From Acidobacteriota bacterium (GTDB lineage Bacteria > Acidobacteriota > Thermoanaerobaculia > Multivoradales > SZUA-115), in contig QIHU01000682.1 in NCBI GenBank assembly GCA_003231035.1, positions 1 to 20,971 on the forward strand: a stretch of 20,971 nt of DNA, written 5' to 3'. The stretch's first letter is position 1, and each line of letters opens with the position of its first letter. Positions 1 to 8,802 of the stretch are shown in pieces. The position numbers and the translations under genes are program-made. A model generated the notes under the pieces. That model was not told where the DNA came from. It was given only the letters and a program-made list of their open reading frames with translations, and made no database searches.

Positions 1-77
1 TCACCGCCTTCCGCATCGTGGCCCGCAACAAGAAGGCCACCGCCGTGCCGGCGAAGGGACCGACCAAGATCGGGTAG
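1..77 (+). CDS. 3' end of an unidentified protein (truncated by window start)
   Basis: An open frame enters from the left edge (first full codon at base 3) and ends at a TAG at 75-77. It gives about 24 residues ending in VPAKGPTKIG, with a TAFRIVAR stretch before it. GC is high (42 of the first 60 bases), matching the right flank and unlike the operon. A short FRIVAR-type ending occurs in several secreted enzyme families, but this is too little to name one. It probably belongs to the host chromosome outside the island. Confidence 0.5.
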   Translation, partial: TAFRIVARNKKATAVPAKGPTKIG

Positions 78-233
78 CGATCGCTTGGCGGATTCGCGAC
101 GTCACCTACTCGGACTTCGACGGCCTGGCGCGTTACCTCAGCGATTCTGCCACCCATAGCTTGTCGTTGCCTCATGAGAATACAACCCAGCGAATGGACG
201 CTGAGAGGTACTAAATCGGGACACGCACTTAGC

Positions 234-303
234 ATGGCAACACGCCGGGAGATCCTGCGCGGAATCAAAGAGCGCTACCGGGGCAAGAGTCGTACAGGTG
301 ACT
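234..303 (+). pseudogene. Possible transposase N-terminal fragment
   Basis: The plus-strand frame starting at the ATG at 234 reads MATRREILRGIKERYRGKSR. This resembles the start of DDE transposases that begin with an ATRREIL...RYR...SR helix and continue into an ILDEF...TG motif. Here the similarity stops after SRTG and the expected continuation is missing in all forward frames, so at most a decayed stub remains. The frame stays open to 374 but the rest looks random. The identification rests on about 22 residues and memory of the family, so it is tentative. Confidence 0.38.
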
Positions 304-375
304 TACACGCGAATTCTGAGCATTACTGCTTCATGATCAAGCCTCTTTCTGAGCATCACCACGCGCCATCCTGAT

Positions 376-405
376 CTTCCTCGCCAGACAAGGCAGGGCG
401 AGAAG
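376..405 (-). terminator. Hairpin 30-60 bases past the operon's last stop codon
   Basis: On the minus strand CTTCTCGCC is followed by an 11-base loop and GGCGAGGAAG. This forms a 9-bp stem with a single bulged base. It lies just downstream of the protease gene, where the operon should end. No T-run follows on the minus strand, so it is not a classical intrinsic terminator. It could still act as a Rho-assisted terminator or mRNA 3'-end stabiliser. Confidence 0.3.
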
Positions 406-433
406 CTAAGACTCCACCAGCAAGTTCGCTCCA

Positions 434-1207
434 TCACAATTCGCGCAATTCCTCTCCGATCGAGTTTAGAAATAAAGCTTTCAAAAGATCAATTGGCACC
501 ACCCACCCAACCTCTTCACCCTTATCAGGGTCGAGAATCGCTGAGGCGACGCCAATCACCAACCACGGATCCTTCAGGAAAACCGGCCCACCACTGTTGC
601 CAGGATTTAGATTCAATCCAGAGGTTACGAAGAGTTGCCGAGTCGCGTCGTAGCGCGCAATCTGGCCTTCCGAGGAGACTGTCGGCTTCCCTGCATCCGC
701 CACAGCTCCCAGCAAAGGATAACCAATGGTGATCAGGGAGACCAACTCAGAAGGATCCTCGAGCGAGGCCGAATCGCCTAACTTGAGGCTAGGCAGAGAC
801 AAATTCGGAATGGCCAAAATGGCCAGATCCGCGCCAGCGTCGAAACCGACCACGGTGGCATCGTAGCTCAATTGATCCAGGTCGCGAATCTTAACTCCGC
901 CGGAACACCCCTTGCCGGAATCCACAACGTGTGCTGCAGTAGCTACATACCCGTCCGCGATAACAAATCCCGTACCAGTATTACCTCCAGAGCCCTCGCA
1001 GTTACGAACCTCCACAAGCATAATGCTACTCTGAGTCACCATCAATTCGTCGCTAACTCGCGCGCGACCAACCTCTTCCGTCACCCGCGACCAATCGATC
1101 CATTGCCACCACTGGGCATCCGCCGCAAGGAAAATATTCACCGCTAGTGCCACCGCACCAACAGCCAATATCACGATCTTCACGCCAAGAGTTCGTCGTC
1201 GGTACAT
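434..1207 (-). CDS. Membrane-anchored trypsin-like (S1C/HtrA-type) serine protease, no PDZ domain
   Basis: This 257-residue protein is a predicted serine endopeptidase held on the outer face of the cytoplasmic membrane. Residues 9-28 form one hydrophobic segment after a basic start (MYRRRTLGVK), a signal anchor. The chymotrypsin-fold catalytic triad is intact: His93 in TAAHVV, Asp127 in GADLAIL and Ser205 in NPGNSGGPVF. The oxyanion-loop GNSGG is canonical. It ends soon after the second barrel with no PDZ domain, so it is shorter than DegP/HtrA. The start ATG has a good ribosome site (GAGGAG, 8-9 bases upstream) overlapping the stop of the tubulin-like gene, with a 13-base gap. As last gene of the operon it may process a partner or target protein. 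The substrate is unknown; the protease fold is secure. Confidence 0.9.
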   Translation of the reverse strand: MYRRRTLGVKIVILAVGAVALAVNIFLAADAQWWQWIDWSRVTEEVGRARVSDELMVTQSSIMLVEVRNCEGSGGNTGTGFVIADGYVATAAHVVDSGKGCSGGVKIRDLDQLSYDATVVGFDAGADLAILAIPNLSLPSLKLGDSASLEDPSELVSLITIGYPLLGAVADAGKPTVSSEGQIARYDATRQLFVTSGLNLNPGNSGGPVFLKDPWLVIGVASAILDPDKGEEVGWVVPIDLLKALFLNSIGEELREL

Positions 1208-1220
1208 TCTTCAGCTCTCC

Positions 1221-4200
1221 TCAAAGATCGCCGTAACACTCCGAACAGATCTCTCCAGCAGAGACCATCTCGAAGCAGTGAGGGCATTCGACTAACTTTT
1301 CCTTCGCAACGGGGTCAAGTGGCGGCTCTCCGGAAGAGGGAGCGGCCCTCTGCTTAGCCTGTTCCCCGGAGCCGACTCCTGCTCCGTCCCTCGCTGACTC
1401 CTCGTCACTATCAGTACCGCTCCCTACCCCTGAACTGCCAGCCTTCTCTTGCTGCTCACTCATCGGCTCCCAGTTATCGTCGTCCTTCCACTCTCTCTCT
1501 GTCTCTGCTTGCGACCCTTCGTCACCAGATCGCGGCGCTTCTGCGTACTGGCTACCACCGCTAGCCGGCGCCTTCAAAGGCTCGCCGCACTTCGGACAAC
1601 TTGGATTCTCCGAAGCACGACCCCAAAAATCAAAGCAGGCTCCGCACTGCACCGTCTCTTCATACCCAGGCATAGGCGCATCGCAACGCCAACAGCGAGA
1701 CAGGTCCCGAGGCACGTTCGCCTCGCTACAACTTGGGTTTGGGCACACAGCGGGACTACCCAGGTCGGCTTTGCAATGAGAACACCGACCGGCCCTAATA
1801 TCTATCTGGTCTCCGCACACCGGACAGGACCGCCTCAAATTCTTCAGACGAAGAGCCAAAGTCACTGCCCTTCGGCTTCGCCCCCGCCGCGCGTGACTAT
1901 CTTCGAAGACTTCATAGGTACCCGCTTCCTGCCCAAATGGCTCTAAGACTCGCATGTAGTCTTCGTAGGAGAGGCGCACATCGTCCCCTCCCTTCAGCCG
2001 AGTAAGTTCACTCTTGATCAGCTCAAGCTCCTCATCGGTCGTATAGCGACTAAGGTCTGCTTTCGCCTGAGTCAGGACCAGGTGTTGCGGAGGATAAGTT
2101 TCCACCTTGTGACCAGCCACCGATTCAGTATCCACATGAGGCGCGTAGACACAATTCATATAGTAATCCAGGAAGAGCAAATATACGTGTAACTGGCGAG
2201 CTGTCTTCACCGCGGTGATCTTCTCATCGATCTGCCGCAGTAGCTCTTCACGGTCGCTATTCATTGGATCGGTCGCCTGCCGATAGAGGAGGTCGATTGC
2301 GTCCTCCTCAGAACCTAGATACACATGCTTCACTTGATCAACAATGTCGCGCCGCCGGTACTCGTAGGCCTCCACTGTCACCCCTCCCGTTAGCGCTTGC
2401 CGGCGCTCCACGGTAAGCAGGCCCAGAGCACGCCCCAGCACAATTGCGCGAAGCGCCTCTAAGTATCGTTCGATCTCTGACTGGGTCTTTGGGACCAAGT
2501 CGCCAAATCGATACCGATCACGTTCCGTATGCAGCTCCTCTTTGGCTGCATAGCCATGGTAGGTCTCGCGGAGGCCCTGAAGTGCCGTAACCGACTCAGA
2601 ATAGAACACCGGTACTCCTGCGAGTTCCTGATAGAAAACGATCTCCCCTCGATGCAGTTCACCTAGATCCTCAAAACCGAGCTTCAAGTCGCCGGGCATA
2701 CTTTCTTCCACCAGTCTTCGGAGCTTCTCCACATGACGTCTGTCCGCTGCGTGACGCCCAACTATGAACGGCCTCTGGTCAGACTTAGGACCTGAGTAGT
2801 CAATGTGACCCAGTCCACGATCCCCTTTCTTCAGCCACGCATGGGCAAGTTTCAGAGCGCTTCCAACAGCCTTCTCTGGTCCGCCAAGCGCATCCGCCCG
2901 GTCGCTATCAAGAAGCATCTCTAGTGCATCCGGCTGCTCATCAATCGACCGTATATAGTTCCGGCAGATCTCAAACATCCGGCGCTCAATCTCCTCCGGG
3001 GTACTTCGCCGTAGCGCCTCAATCACTGCCGACACGCTGTCCGTCTTGAAAACCTCTTGCAGTATCTGCGCACCGACCGACTTCACCACGGCCTTTTCAC
3101 TACTTCCAGTTCCGACCCAGTTCTCGTACCATTGATCGAAGTCACCATCGCGGTAGAGACTCATCGTGAACTGATTCGATACTGGCTTCTGAAAGTACCT
3201 CTCCCTTTGCTTTGCCCTGTTCTCCACCTGAAAGACACCCGACAGAAGACGGAAGTAGTGGCCAATCAAGCCCTTCCCGCTAGCTGAGTCATCACCCAGA
3301 AAGGTATCAATTTCAGCACAGATCCAGCGACCTCGCCTGACAACCTGCCGCATCACCCGAGCGAAGTAGTATCGATAGACAATCCCTTGAAAGGAGTCCG
3401 ACTGCTCGTCAGCAGCTACCCATCGCATGTCTCGCGCCAAATCGGCACGCCGAAAAAGGAATGCGTGCTCGTGTTGCCGAATCTCGAGACCGAGGCGATC
3501 CATTTCGAATCCATACTCCTCCGCTGCATCCCTCCATTCCTCGGCCTCTCCATTGAAGTAGTCGAAGTAGTCGAAGTTCTCATTACGCAATAGTTTCTTC
3601 AGTTCGCGCAGCAAGGAGGTGGCTTCTAGTACGCCTCGCTGGGAATTATTAGCAATGTCCCTAGCACCATCGGTCAGACCCTGCCGCACTCGCTCACCGT
3701 ACCGCCTTGCATTCTCATCGATCATCCGTACCCATTGACCCCATTGGTCGCTGCCCTCCGAATCCGCACCCGAAAACAGATCGTCTAGACGTTTCCGCTC
3801 ACGATCGAAAGCCGACCCCTTCTCCTTCCTTGCGTTATTCTCCAGTGTCATTCGCAACTCACGGGCACGCTTCCAGATCTCCGAAGCGAAGGTGGCTCCA
3901 CTCTCTTCGCTGTAGACCAGCAGTGCTTCGTCAATGTGGTGCTGATCTACTTCCACTCCGTCTCGACGAACCAGCTCACCCTGAGCGAAGCGAATATCCT
4001 GCCTGCACAAGAAACGGGTAAAGAGCTCCTCCTGTGGGTCAGTCAGTTCCTCCCGCTGCCACGATTCCAACACATTCCGGCTTAGCCTCGCAGCTGCAAC
4101 GCTCTGTGCGGCCTCTGTCGGGAATGAAATGCGGGCCAGCCCGAACGACCCGAAACGGCACGGATAGGCATCGCCAGCTAGGGCATCCTCATTCGGCCCC

Positions 4201-5237
4201 ACTTCTCCCTCGCCGATGTAGTTGTGACTGAAGACGGCCAGGTTGTACTGCATCAAATTGACTCGCGCAGCCCTCTTAGATCCAGCGAAAGCTCCGCTCG
4301 AGTAGTCATGGAACAAGAAGTCCGAGACCATCTCATACGCCCCATACTCATTGCCACCAGAACCGACGGTCACCCCCTGAGCATTGGCCGAGTCCAAGAG
4401 ATAGATATTGGAATACGGAGGCGGAGCCATGGTGCGAGCATTGCCATCCCAATCGCGCATGAAACGATTGCCGAAGGAGTAGTGATTGAGCTCCATGAGT
4501 GCCGCGTAGCCGTTGGCTCTCGTCCGATCGGCTCCCCCATAGGCCTTATAAAAACCTGGCATGAAGAAGATCCCGAACTGCCGGTCCGCCGGTGCAATAT
4601 CTTTGAGCAGATAGCCAAAATCGAGGAAAGTTCCACTTCCAGTCCCACCCGCGATCGATGCCACGACCACGAACTCAAGCTCTCCGGTGTCGACGTCAAA
4701 ACCCCCGTCGACTCGGGTCAGTACATCCGGATTGCGAAGCGTATCCAGGGCCTGCTCGATTCGACCTCGCAAATCGTCCCAGGTCTGTCGGTGAAACATG
4801 GTCAATCGACCAGCTGCTCTGATCTGACCAGCACCTTCTCCTAGGTCTCCTAGCTTTTGCAAATCACCACCCGGAAACCAACGGGCAATGCGCGGATACT
4901 TCCCTAGATTGTCCAGATAGCGACTAGTACCGCCGTCGATCGAGAGATTCACAATCTCACTACCCCTGAAACGCACGGAGTCCCACAGTGGATCGTCCTC
5001 CTGCTTCACATCGTACTGTTCTCTAGCCTTCCGGGTTTGATCGGTGTCGCAGTGAAGGAACCGGAGAAAGGGGAGTTCATCCAGCGAACCGTACGTCGTG
5101 ACCAGGCGCCGACGCAAGCGAAGAAGGACCTCCTTACCTGTCCCGCCCAGGCCGATCAGCAGAGTCGGGCTAACCTTCTTGTACTCGAGCTTTTTGCCAA
5201 CAGAGCTCGCTTTGATCAGTTCTCGCAATCCGGTCAT
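1221..5237 (-). CDS. Large tubulin/FtsZ-superfamily GTPase with four C-terminal zinc ribbons
   Basis: This 1338-residue protein has a predicted GTP-binding tubulin-like domain. GLGGTGKE (29-36) fits the first nucleotide-binding loop. AGGTGSGT (196-203), after a hydrophobic strand, is the tubulin/FtsZ signature loop. It resembles the large bacterial tubulin-like family (Pfam Tubulin_2; FtsZ-like families described next to vWA genes), not cell-division FtsZ, which is about 380 residues. Residues 400-1130 are mostly charged and helical. The tail has Cys pairs CPVC/CSHC, CPNPSC/CWRC and CGAC/CPKC (1138-1220), an acidic, Gly/Ser-rich linker, then CPHC/CSEC (1318-1334): four zinc ribbons. No signal peptide, so cytosolic. 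The ATG at 5237 is chosen because it overlaps the upstream stop as ATGA and has AAAGG seven bases before it. A 100-codon upstream extension is rejected. GTPase activity and polymerisation are inferred. Confidence 0.88.
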   Translation of the reverse strand: MTGLRELIKASSVGKKLEYKKVSPTLLIGLGGTGKEVLLRLRRRLVTTYGSLDELPFLRFLHCDTDQTRKAREQYDVKQEDDPLWDSVRFRGSEIVNLSIDGGTSRYLDNLGKYPRIARWFPGGDLQKLGDLGEGAGQIRAAGRLTMFHRQTWDDLRGRIEQALDTLRNPDVLTRVDGGFDVDTGELEFVVVASIAGGTGSGTFLDFGYLLKDIAPADRQFGIFFMPGFYKAYGGADRTRANGYAALMELNHYSFGNRFMRDWDGNARTMAPPPYSNIYLLDSANAQGVTVGSGGNEYGAYEMVSDFLFHDYSSGAFAGSKRAARVNLMQYNLAVFSHNYIGEGEVGPNEDALAGDAYPCRFGSFGLARISFPTEAAQSVAAARLSRNVLESWQREELTDPQEELFTRFLCRQDIRFAQGELVRRDGVEVDQHHIDEALLVYSEESGATFASEIWKRARELRMTLENNARKEKGSAFDRERKRLDDLFSGADSEGSDQWGQWVRMIDENARRYGERVRQGLTDGARDIANNSQRGVLEATSLLRELKKLLRNENFDYFDYFNGEAEEWRDAAEEYGFEMDRLGLEIRQHEHAFLFRRADLARDMRWVAADEQSDSFQGIVYRYYFARVMRQVVRRGRWICAEIDTFLGDDSASGKGLIGHYFRLLSGVFQVENRAKQRERYFQKPVSNQFTMSLYRDGDFDQWYENWVGTGSSEKAVVKSVGAQILQEVFKTDSVSAVIEALRRSTPEEIERRMFEICRNYIRSIDEQPDALEMLLDSDRADALGGPEKAVGSALKLAHAWLKKGDRGLGHIDYSGPKSDQRPFIVGRHAADRRHVEKLRRLVEESMPGDLKLGFEDLGELHRGEIVFYQELAGVPVFYSESVTALQGLRETYHGYAAKEELHTERDRYRFGDLVPKTQSEIERYLEALRAIVLGRALGLLTVERRQALTGGVTVEAYEYRRRDIVDQVKHVYLGSEEDAIDLLYRQATDPMNSDREELLRQIDEKITAVKTARQLHVYLLFLDYYMNCVYAPHVDTESVAGHKVETYPPQHLVLTQAKADLSRYTTDEELELIKSELTRLKGGDDVRLSYEDYMRVLEPFGQEAGTYEVFEDSHARRGRSRRAVTLALRLKNLRRSCPVCGDQIDIRAGRCSHCKADLGSPAVCPNPSCSEANVPRDLSRCWRCDAPMPGYEETVQCGACFDFWGRASENPSCPKCGEPLKAPASGGSQYAEAPRSGDEGSQAETEREWKDDDNWEPMSEQQEKAGSSGVGSGTDSDEESARDGAGVGSGEQAKQRAAPSSGEPPLDPVAKEKLVECPHCFEMVSAGEICSECYGDL

Positions 5238-5524
5238 TGGGCTACCTTTCTGTTCGAGACACTGAGGGCACTCCACAGAAATAGGAGGAGAGCAACGGCT
5301 ACAACAACCCACCGCACCTGCCAGTACAGGTGAGCAACTGGGAATACGGAATAGAATAGAAGGTGCATGATCAGTAAATAGTAGAGTAGTAGCAGCGGCC
5401 AGAATACCCTTTTCGCCACTCCAGGCGGGTAGTACCGCAGTAGCCACGGATAGACACCGTAGTACAGCGCAACCCAGACCAGGCCGGCGAGAACTACTAT
5501 CCCCAACCAAAACGTCAACGACAT
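5234..5524 (-). CDS. Small three-helix membrane protein
   Basis: This 96-residue protein is almost entirely hydrophobic, with likely membrane helices near 4-23, 40-62 and 70-88 and a short polar tail. I do not recognise a family. It has a strong ribosome site (GGGAGG, five bases before the ATG), and its TGA overlaps the ATG of the tubulin-like gene, so the two are probably translationally coupled. That suggests it is a membrane partner or anchor of the tubulin-like GTPase, which has no membrane segment of its own. The partner role is inference from position only. Confidence 0.8.
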   Translation of the reverse strand: MSLTFWLGIVVLAGLVWVALYYGVYPWLLRYYPPGVAKRVFWPLLLLYYLLIMHLLFYSVFPVAHLYWQVRWVVVAVALLLFLWSALSVSNRKVAQ

Positions 5525-5566
5525 ACTGTCCTCCCAATCTTTGTCCTGCGAATCAATAACTTGTAC

Positions 5567-7453
5567 CTACGGCCTCGGGAACCTGCGCTTTCGCGCTCGC
5601 CGCCTCGTCGAACCGCTAACTGGTGAGCTCGCCTTCGGATCGTCATCATGAGAGCCTGCTTCCTTGCGCCCGCTCGTGACCTCGCTATTGCGCTCTCTAC
5701 CGCCTCCAAGCAACCGGAACTTCCGATCTCGCGCCGCGCTGGACGCCCTCGACCCCAGCGGCAAAGGATCTCTTCCCGGCTGGTTCACAACAATCTTGAC
5801 CGTCTTTCCGCTGCGAGTTGAGGCTTCGTAATAATTCGATCTTGGCTTCAAAATGATATCGGGTGCGGCACTCTGCAAGTGAGGCCTGCCTCCAAGAGTC
5901 CTAGCTAGCCATGCCAACTGTCGATCGTCGTCCGCGACTGGAGCCTTCTGTCGCCAACGAAGATCTATCACCTGCGAGCGGCCACCGACCGTCACCTCAT
6001 ACTTGAGGGTCCGCAACAGAAACCACAGAATAGGTGCGGAGACTGCACCAATTAGAAGCAAGATCATCGCGAGAATCCAGCGCCTACGGCCTGAGTCCTC
6101 GATCGTAATCCTGATCTGCCGCTTCACTGGGCGGGGATTGATGCTCGGCACATCTTGGAAATCGAAAATCTCGCTCGCCTGATCGACTCCGAAGATCCCT
6201 TGCATCCGCTGCATCTGCAGCTGCACTGGTAGTGAGCCGAACCGGATCTCCACCAGACCCACATAGTCGACCTTTACACCATTCCAGGCAACTCTCAGCC
6301 AGGGTTTGAGGAGCGGAGGTGTCAAAGAAATTGGCTCCGTCTCGACAGTCACATGAACTCTTCGCTGCGCTCCTGGTGGGATGGAGCGGTCGATGGTTCC
6401 GCTTGCAGCAGGCCTCCCGAAGACGCTCGACGGAATCCGAGGAGGAGCGAAGGCTAGCTCTTGCAGGGTCGCGGGCTCAAGCCCGTCTGGAAACAAGAGA
6501 GTGAACTGTCCGCCGGATACGGCATGCTGCGTTAGGTTACTGGTCAATTCCAGATCTAGGTTCAGCGTGATGGGACGACTCTCACGAATGGAGAATGCGT
6601 TCTTCTCCAAGGTCACGTTCAAGGCTCCTTGCAACGGAGACAGAGGATCGATTCTCAGATCCTTCAGCTTGAGGTACTCCTGGGTTGGAAAAAGTAGCCG
6701 CCCTTCATGCCCGGGCCGCGAATGGCGAAGGATCCTATCTCTAAACTTGAAGTCAAAGGTGTCGGGACTCTTGACTTCATCCGATGAGACGAGAATTCCG
6801 TAAACAGCCAAGTCCAGCTTCTGGCCGTTTGGGGAGTCCACAATCGAATGCTTGTAGAGGTGAACCGCACGGTATCGCGGTCGGTCGCGCAGAGCAGCGA
6901 AGAAGTCGCGGACTCCTTCCACAGGCTGGCCTCCAGGCTCTTCGACAATGTTGTCGGTGATCAGCCAAACAAGGCCCTCGAAGTCTGCCGATATGGCCTC
7001 AAGAGCTGAAAGCAGAAAGGTGTGAGTCCCCTTTCCAGCCTGATTGATCGCTGGCTCTAGTCTCGCGGCGTGGAAGTCATTCAACTCGACCCGAGGATGA
7101 ACTTGACGAATGTCCGCGTCGGTAAACTTGCGACTGGAAGTCGCAACTGCGAGTGAAACCCTACCCTGCCCGGAGCCGCCCTGAACGATAGTCTGCGCCC
7201 GCACGAAATCGTCCAACCAAGATTGGAACGAGGAATACTCGTAAGCCCATTTCACACCTAGGCTTGTCTTTCGCAGACCACTTTCAGGGGAGTATCCAGG
7301 GTACATGCTGCCTGAATTATCGAGGAGAATCCGGATCTCTAGCCAGGCCCCCGGAGCGATCTCCGCCCTGGCCTCATTCACGAACGAGATCGCCAGAATC
7401 AATCCGACGACTCCCCGCAAGACTCTTTTCTTTTGCCCCATGCGTAGCCTCAT
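5567..7453 (-). CDS. Secreted von Willebrand A domain protein with C-terminal membrane anchor
   Basis: This 628-residue protein begins with a signal peptide (basic QKKR, hydrophobic 11-24, cleavage likely after ARA at 30). The vWA domain follows at once: the metal-ion site is complete with DNSGS (Asp45, Ser47, Ser49), Thr143 in GTHT and Asp167 in ITDN. Residues 250-450 look beta-rich, a probable beta-sandwich region. One transmembrane helix lies at 459-481. A basic cytosolic tail of about 147 residues ends in an Arg-rich cluster. vWA domains bind ligands through a coordinated divalent metal, here outside the cytoplasm. The first ATG overlaps the upstream stop (ATGA). A second ATG at codon 5 (7441) has a better-spaced GAGG and could be the true start without altering the signal peptide. 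Confidence 0.87.
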   Translation of the reverse strand: MRLRMGQKKRVLRGVVGLILAISFVNEARAEIAPGAWLEIRILLDNSGSMYPGYSPESGLRKTSLGVKWAYEYSSFQSWLDDFVRAQTIVQGGSGQGRVSLAVATSSRKFTDADIRQVHPRVELNDFHAARLEPAINQAGKGTHTFLLSALEAISADFEGLVWLITDNIVEEPGGQPVEGVRDFFAALRDRPRYRAVHLYKHSIVDSPNGQKLDLAVYGILVSSDEVKSPDTFDFKFRDRILRHSRPGHEGRLLFPTQEYLKLKDLRIDPLSPLQGALNVTLEKNAFSIRESRPITLNLDLELTSNLTQHAVSGGQFTLLFPDGLEPATLQELAFAPPRIPSSVFGRPAASGTIDRSIPPGAQRRVHVTVETEPISLTPPLLKPWLRVAWNGVKVDYVGLVEIRFGSLPVQLQMQRMQGIFGVDQASEIFDFQDVPSINPRPVKRQIRITIEDSGRRRWILAMILLLIGAVSAPILWFLLRTLKYEVTVGGRSQVIDLRWRQKAPVADDDRQLAWLARTLGGRPHLQSAAPDIILKPRSNYYEASTRSGKTVKIVVNQPGRDPLPLGSRASSAARDRKFRLLGGGRERNSEVTSGRKEAGSHDDDPKASSPVSGSTRRRARKRRFPRP

Positions 7454-8799
7454 GCCATCCTATATACGCAGACTGTACCGTCTGCATTCCCAAACGCTAG
7501 ATGTTTCCTGGCAGCACAGATCGCCGTTATCGGGGCCGTGGCGACAGTGGTCGCCTCTAGAGCTGCAAGACGATAACTTCTTGTCGAACCGCTGCCGTCG
7601 AATGGAATCCAGCGAACGCGACCATCTTCTAGGCCGACCAGAGCGCCGCGCTTGGACAGAGACACTGGCGAACTGGTCGGCCTTGAATCGCCAGACCCGG
7701 GAGCCTCGCGGTCGCCGAAAAAGGAAATTTCGCCGCCAAGGAGCGCTAGCCCTCTCGTGAAACCCGCCACACAGAAGTCACGAGTTCCTTGGGTGATCAA
7801 GCGGCGCTCAAGACGAGGGTGACTCGGATCGATCTGCCAGAGACTACGCTGAGGCCCAATGATCGCCACTAGCATCCGGCCAACCGCCGCTAAGGGCACA
7901 TCGCCATGAATTCCCTGTGCTGTCGGTATCTGGACCTGTTGGTGCTTCCAACGCTCACCCGTTCGCTCTAGGGTATGACGGTGCACGGCCCCTTTCTCTT
8001 CACACAAGAAGCAAACATCCTGCGAAACTCGGCAGAGCGTAGTCACCGTCCCGCGCCCGCTGGCCATAACCTTCGAGCTGGGTGCCTCTTGATCCAACCG
8101 CGTGACATGGACCAACTTCCAGCGACTGTCTTGATCTCCGACAAGCACTAGAACTTGGTCGCCAACCTGAAAGGGCGGCCCTACCGAGATCCCGCCCAGA
8201 TCCAGATGCCAGCGGTGGGCAATTGCCGCGCCTTCTTCTAGAACTTGGCCAGCGGGATAGGCTGTCACTCGGCGCCCGCCGACCAGAAGACCACCCGCCA
8301 CCAACGCCGAACGGGGTGCCGCGCCATCTCCCAATGAGACTTTCGCCCCCGTCAGGCCAGCTGTCGGCGCGGAGAAGGTTGCCTGTCCGAGTTGATCGAT
8401 GGCACAGAGCACACCATCGAGCCACAGTAGACCTGCGCAAGCGGCTTCGAGCTTAACCGTAAAGACTGGATGGGACCCAAGGTCCAAGCCATCCCGCTCT
8501 CCGAAGTCGACCTTCGCGAGGCCACCGCCATGGGCGGAACCGCGCGGATAGGACCATTCCTCACGTTCTGGCAGCCGCTGAGCGCAGATCCGACAGTACC
8601 GCGAGAGGGGCCGGTTGGCGGTGCGTTCACCCGTCTTCTTGCAGGACTTACAGACCACCACCGGGTGGCCTTTGGCACCGCATTCCTCCGCTCCACTGGC
8701 AATGGACCCGTTGCAGCCGCGGTAGGGGCACTGAGTCTTCTTGCTCAACTTGCCCTCCGACCAACCTTGAGGAGCAAGCGCCGTGAAGGCTGTCGCCAC
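7450..8799 (-). CDS. Zinc-ribbon plus beta-propeller protein
   Basis: This 449-residue protein has no signal peptide or membrane helix. The N-terminus carries a cysteine cluster: C24 and C29, C40, C50-x-x-C53 and C69-x-x-C72. It likely binds one or two zinc ions. From about residue 95 to the end it is a run of short beta-strand repeats with Gly/Asp turns, ending in a typical blade (HLAFGNADGTVCVYRMA). This is consistent with a WD40/PQQ-like propeller serving as a protein-binding platform. The GTG at 8799 has no well-spaced ribosome site. The TTG at 8748 (codon 18) follows GGAGGG at four bases and starts just before the cysteine cluster, so it may be the real start (432 residues). The stop overlaps the next ATG by four bases. 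Confidence 0.78.
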   Translation of the reverse strand: MATAFTALAPQGWSEGKLSKKTQCPYRGCNGSIASGAEECGAKGHPVVVCKSCKKTGERTANRPLSRYCRICAQRLPEREEWSYPRGSAHGGGLAKVDFGERDGLDLGSHPVFTVKLEAACAGLLWLDGVLCAIDQLGQATFSAPTAGLTGAKVSLGDGAAPRSALVAGGLLVGGRRVTAYPAGQVLEEGAAIAHRWHLDLGGISVGPPFQVGDQVLVLVGDQDSRWKLVHVTRLDQEAPSSKVMASGRGTVTTLCRVSQDVCFLCEEKGAVHRHTLERTGERWKHQQVQIPTAQGIHGDVPLAAVGRMLVAIIGPQRSLWQIDPSHPRLERRLITQGTRDFCVAGFTRGLALLGGEISFFGDREAPGSGDSRPTSSPVSLSKRGALVGLEDGRVRWIPFDGSGSTRSYRLAALEATTVATAPITAICAARKHLAFGNADGTVCVYRMA

Positions 8800-8802
8800 T
8801 TG

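Noticed and set aside
4224..4844. 206-codon plus-strand open frame
   Set aside because: Lies entirely opposite the tubulin domain, including the conserved GGTGSGT loop; a shadow of the minus-strand codon bias.
1221..5237. Cell-division FtsZ
   Set aside because: More than three times the length of FtsZ, with zinc ribbons and no division-gene neighbours. Only the nucleotide-binding motifs are shared.
5238..5537. 100-codon N-terminal extension of the tubulin-like protein
   Set aside because: It overlaps the small membrane-protein gene in another frame and has low-complexity Cys/Ser-rich translation. The ATG at 5237 has a ribosome site and the ATGA coupling.
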